Source: a virus. Taken from it: a stretch of 31,301 nt of DNA. The DNA is taken from IMG/VR virus record IMGVR_UViG_3300022925_000105, positions 1 through 31,301 of that record; one strand, written 5' to 3'. This document shows positions 28,909 to 31,301 of this stretch, in pieces (the first letter of the stretch is position 1; each line of letters starts with the position of its first letter). The notes under the pieces are model-generated. The model ran no database searches and was not told the DNA's origin. It saw only the letters and a program-made list of their open reading frames with translations. The position numbers and the translations under genes were made by a program.

Positions 28909-30587
28909 GAAAAAACATAAGTGGTCAGGTCGTTGCGTTCCAAGCTATCAGCAGCACAGATGGAAGTGACGTCACGACAGGAAGTCCAGTTGTTTACTAC
29001 ACTATTGACGGTGGTACACAGGCACAGACAACTGCATCAGCAGTCCACGAAGGTAATGGACAATGGACTGTTGCACTAACGCAAGCAGAAACCAACGGCG
29101 ATCATATTGCGTTCAGTTTCGTGCTAACTGGTGCGATCTCCCAAACGCTGAACGTCTATACGATCAACGCTGACATTACAAACCTTGACGCAGCAATCAG
29201 CAGCAGATCAACATTCGACTCTGCAAGCGATCAGGTAACGGTATCGACCAACAACGACAAGACCGGGTACAGCATCAGCGGAACCAAGACAACGCTCGAT
29301 GATCTAAATGACATCGCAGCGTCAGCTATCGTCAGCGGTGGTGCTATTAACACATCCGGCGGTGCTGTTAGTAACGTGACTTTGGTTGCTACAACGACAA
29401 CCAATACGGACATGCGAGGCACAGACAATGCGTTTCTTGCTGCATCTGCTCCGGCTAACTTTGGAAGTCTTGGCATTAACGCTAGCGGTCATCTACTTCG
29501 CACAGTGCTAAATGATACGACAACGACCAATACAGATATGGTCAGCGTCTCTGGGTTGTCTACATTCGATCATGCAACCGATCAGGTCATCGTCGGAACG
29601 AACACTGACAAGACAGACTACGCACTATCATCTGCGGCCAACGATGCCATTGGTGCAGCGTTCTTGGCTTATACACTGACAAAAGGAACTGCTGGTACGA
29701 TTGAGCGTGCCTTCTGGCAGAGCCTCAAAGCTACTCAGCTTGCCGATGGTGAAGTATCAGGCACACCAACTGCGTCTGCTTTCGATACTAACCTGACTGC
29801 TGTGACAGGTGCTTACGATCATTTGCTGTTGCTGTTTACAAGCGGGAGTCTTGCTGGTGAAGCTCGACCTATTGATACATACGTCTCGACTAATGGACGC
29901 ATTACTTTGCAAGAGGCTTTAACGTCTGCTCCATCGAGTGCAGATGAGTTCATTGTTGTTCCAGATCATACCGATCCGATCTCTGAGATCTATGCGTACT
30001 TCACAGATGGAAGCAACGAGGACGTATTCAAAGCTGATGTCTCAGCACTGGCGACACAGGCAAGCGTTGACACTATCGACGGAATCGTGGACGCGATCAA
30101 GGTTAAGACTGACGAACTTACCTTCACTGTACCTGGTTCAGTTGATGCTACGGCTACAGCCGACGTTGACGAAGCCGCAATCGCAGCGGCTGTCGTGGCC
30201 GGCATCGGTGGCGCAGATGTCACCATTAGCAGCCCAGTGGCTAGTGATGGCACGACCGTCACGATAGTACGCGGTGACGATTACAACAGTGCAGATGGAC
30301 GCTCGATCATTTGGACTGGTGCGACTGCTGACCAATGGCCAGACCTTAGCGGTGCGACTGTTGTACTAACAGCGATCAACCAGAATGACATACTGCGAAA
30401 GACACTGACGGTCACGCAGGCTACAGGCACGCAGCAATTCAATATGCAACTAACCAACGAAGAGACAGAGATCACGAGCGGACGATACAAGTACGACGTG
30501 CAAGCGACGCTGGCCAGCGGCAACATCATAACGATGCTGGTTGGTGAGCTAATCGTCAAAAAGAGCTATGCGGAACTTGGGGCGTAG
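28905..30587 (+). CDS. Tail-fibre-like structural protein with internal repeats
   Basis: A 560-residue protein rich in T, A, D, S and G with few aromatics, as in trimeric fibres. The N-terminus has an immunoglobulin-like unit (GQVVAFQAISSTDGSDVTTG and NGQWTVALTQAETNGDHIAF). A segment STFDSASDQVTVSTNNDKT encoded from 29208 recurs as STFDHATDQVIVGTNTDKT from 29559, 117 codons later, and TTTTNTDM occurs twice. The C-terminal 100 residues (VTIVRGDDYNSADGRSIIWT onwards) resemble a BppU-like baseplate domain. It overlaps the LamG-like gene by ATGA and likely belongs to the same adhesion complex. Confidence 0.7.
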   Translation: MRKNISGQVVAFQAISSTDGSDVTTGSPVVYYTIDGGTQAQTTASAVHEGNGQWTVALTQAETNGDHIAFSFVLTGAISQTLNVYTINADITNLDAAISSRSTFDSASDQVTVSTNNDKTGYSISGTKTTLDDLNDIAASAIVSGGAINTSGGAVSNVTLVATTTTNTDMRGTDNAFLAASAPANFGSLGINASGHLLRTVLNDTTTTNTDMVSVSGLSTFDHATDQVIVGTNTDKTDYALSSAANDAIGAAFLAYTLTKGTAGTIERAFWQSLKATQLADGEVSGTPTASAFDTNLTAVTGAYDHLLLLFTSGSLAGEARPIDTYVSTNGRITLQEALTSAPSSADEFIVVPDHTDPISEIYAYFTDGSNEDVFKADVSALATQASVDTIDGIVDAIKVKTDELTFTVPGSVDATATADVDEAAIAAAVVAGIGGADVTISSPVASDGTTVTIVRGDDYNSADGRSIIWTGATADQWPDLSGATVVLTAINQNDILRKTLTVTQATGTQQFNMQLTNEETEITSGRYKYDVQATLASGNIITMLVGELIVKKSYAELGA

Positions 30588-30589
30588 GT

Positions 30590-31039
30590 ATGAAGCTTAG
30601 GCAGATATATGTGCTTGAGGATGAAGGAAAGTATTACTATGTCCGAAACAACAAAATATTACTTCTAAAATGCACCTACGCACAGCAAAACCCAGACGGA
30701 TTGCTAAAGGCAATTTCATTGCTTGACTGGAATGATTCGTTATTTAAAGCCGTGCAATCTATAAATAGTCGCGCTAGGGGAGTAGGGAAAACAAAGTGGG
30801 AAAAGAAATTACAGAGTATAGCAGTCGGACTAAGAGACAGAGAAAAAACGGTTCGCAAGAGATCGGTGCAACAGAAAAAAGTGAACGCCAACAAGCGGCA
30901 TTTGAGTTTTACGGTTGCGATGAAAAGATGCGTCGACCAAGCGAACGCGAGAACACGCCACAGCAAATGGAGAAGATGGTGCAACAACGCCAGCAAAAAT
31001 CAACACGCGAGGTCTATAAGAAAAGAACTAGAAGCATAA
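30590..31039 (+). CDS. Hypothetical basic protein overlapping HNH nuclease
   Basis: A 149-residue protein with an ordinary N-terminal part (IYVLEDEGKYYYVRNNKILL, then AISLLDWNDSLFKAVQSINS) and a strongly basic C-terminal half (KTVRKRSVQQKKVNANKRHL). The latter half overlaps the HNH gene in another frame from 30796. The first half is coding only in this frame. The overlap of 244 bases is long for this genome; the basic C-terminus might be an out-of-frame tail, or the two frames could be joined by a -1 shift to make a single larger HNH protein. Function unknown. Confidence 0.5.
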   Translation: MKLRQIYVLEDEGKYYYVRNNKILLLKCTYAQQNPDGLLKAISLLDWNDSLFKAVQSINSRARGVGKTKWEKKLQSIAVGLRDREKTVRKRSVQQKKVNANKRHLSFTVAMKRCVDQANARTRHSKWRRWCNNASKNQHARSIRKELEA

Positions 31040-31278
31040 AGGCAGCAGATCTATTTGAACTTTTGGAAAAGCAAGAATATATCTGTCCGCTTTCGGGTGT
31101 TGAATTAACTCCAGAAAACGTTTCATGTGATCATATTGTCGCTCTGGAAAAAGGCGGAAAGCATGACATTGCCAATTTGCAGTTGGTTCATCGCACTGTG
31201 AACAGAATGAAAACAACAATGCTCCAAGACGAGTTTTTAGAGTGGTGCAGGTTGATTTCAAAACACAACGGGTCCTAA
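30796..31278 (+). CDS. HNH endonuclease
   Basis: The C-terminal part contains a clear HNH core: CPLSGVEL, then CDHIVALEKGGKHDIANLQL and VHRTVNRMK, with the D-H and the N that bind the metal. HNH enzymes next to terminase genes help cut concatemers during packaging, and the terminase is the first gene of the window, which fits a wrap-around map. The N-terminal ~75 residues overlap the previous gene in another frame and are low-complexity and charged, so the real start is uncertain: GTG at 30796 is used, but a later ATG is equally possible. The CxxC...C pattern around the HNH may bind structural zinc. Confidence 0.8.
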   Translation: MGKEITEYSSRTKRQRKNGSQEIGATEKSERQQAAFEFYGCDEKMRRPSERENTPQQMEKMVQQRQQKSTREVYKKRTRSIKAADLFELLEKQEYICPLSGVELTPENVSCDHIVALEKGGKHDIANLQLVHRTVNRMKTTMLQDEFLEWCRLISKHNGS

Positions 31279-31301
31279 TTTGGCTGGCTAGAAGGTTGAC
31301 A

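Noticed and set aside
31296-31301. TTGACA at the extreme right end as a promoter
   Set aside because: The rest of any promoter would be outside the window, so it cannot be supported.

Overview
The window is almost a whole tailed-phage (or prophage) genome, read entirely from the + strand, with a non-contractile (siphovirus-type) tail. Genes are packed with ATGA or TAATG overlaps and only about 3% of the sequence is non-coding. The first gene, the large terminase, is cut by the left edge. The last gene, an HNH nuclease, normally sits just before the terminase genes, so the right edge probably wraps round to the left one and only the small terminase region would be missing. No tRNA, CRISPR array, insertion sequence, integrase or CI-type repressor was seen, so lifestyle is open; a MerR/Xis-type small DNA-binding protein is the only hint of lysogeny. 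The host is not readable directly. A phage CsrA, a papain-type protease and several family resemblances would suit a Gram-negative or planctomycete-like host, but this is inference.

Layout. 1-6.8 kb: packaging and head (TerL, zinc-ribbon protein, gpW-like joiner, portal, head protease with a nested scaffold-like C-terminus, major capsid, two head-tail connectors). 6.8-15.0 kb: tail (tube, small protein, chaperone with a probable -1 frameshift extension, gp10-like protein, 611-residue tape measure, tail-tip proteins, a large AT-rich candidate receptor-binding protein, a Cys-rich protein). 15.0-15.15 kb: the main intergenic region, holding a promoter-like sequence and a structured, terminator-ended RNA candidate. 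15.2-17.8 kb: SF2 helicase plus orphan DNA methyltransferase. 17.8-18.9 kb: phage CsrA and a run of very small genes. 18.9-23.3 kb: DNA recombination and replication (RecT-like annealing protein, SSB, PD-(D/E)XK-like nuclease, replication initiator with an iteron cluster inside its own gene, helicase-loader-like protein, RusA-like resolvase fused to a Cys-rich motif, Xis-like protein). 23.3-24.8 kb: metallophosphoesterase and an HExxH zinc-protease-like protein. 24.85-27.1 kb: a membrane/secreted gene group around a papain-type cysteine protease, which is the best lysis candidate because no usual endolysin is visible. 27.1-30.6 kb: a second structural block with a LamG-like adhesin and a long fibre-like protein. 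30.6-31.3 kb: a small basic protein overlapping the HNH nuclease.

The most interesting points are the 52-residue CsrA homologue with possible GGA targets at nearby ribosome sites, a lambda-like origin embedded in the initiator gene, the structured RNA at 15.07-15.15 kb, and the papain-fold enzyme in the putative lysis group.
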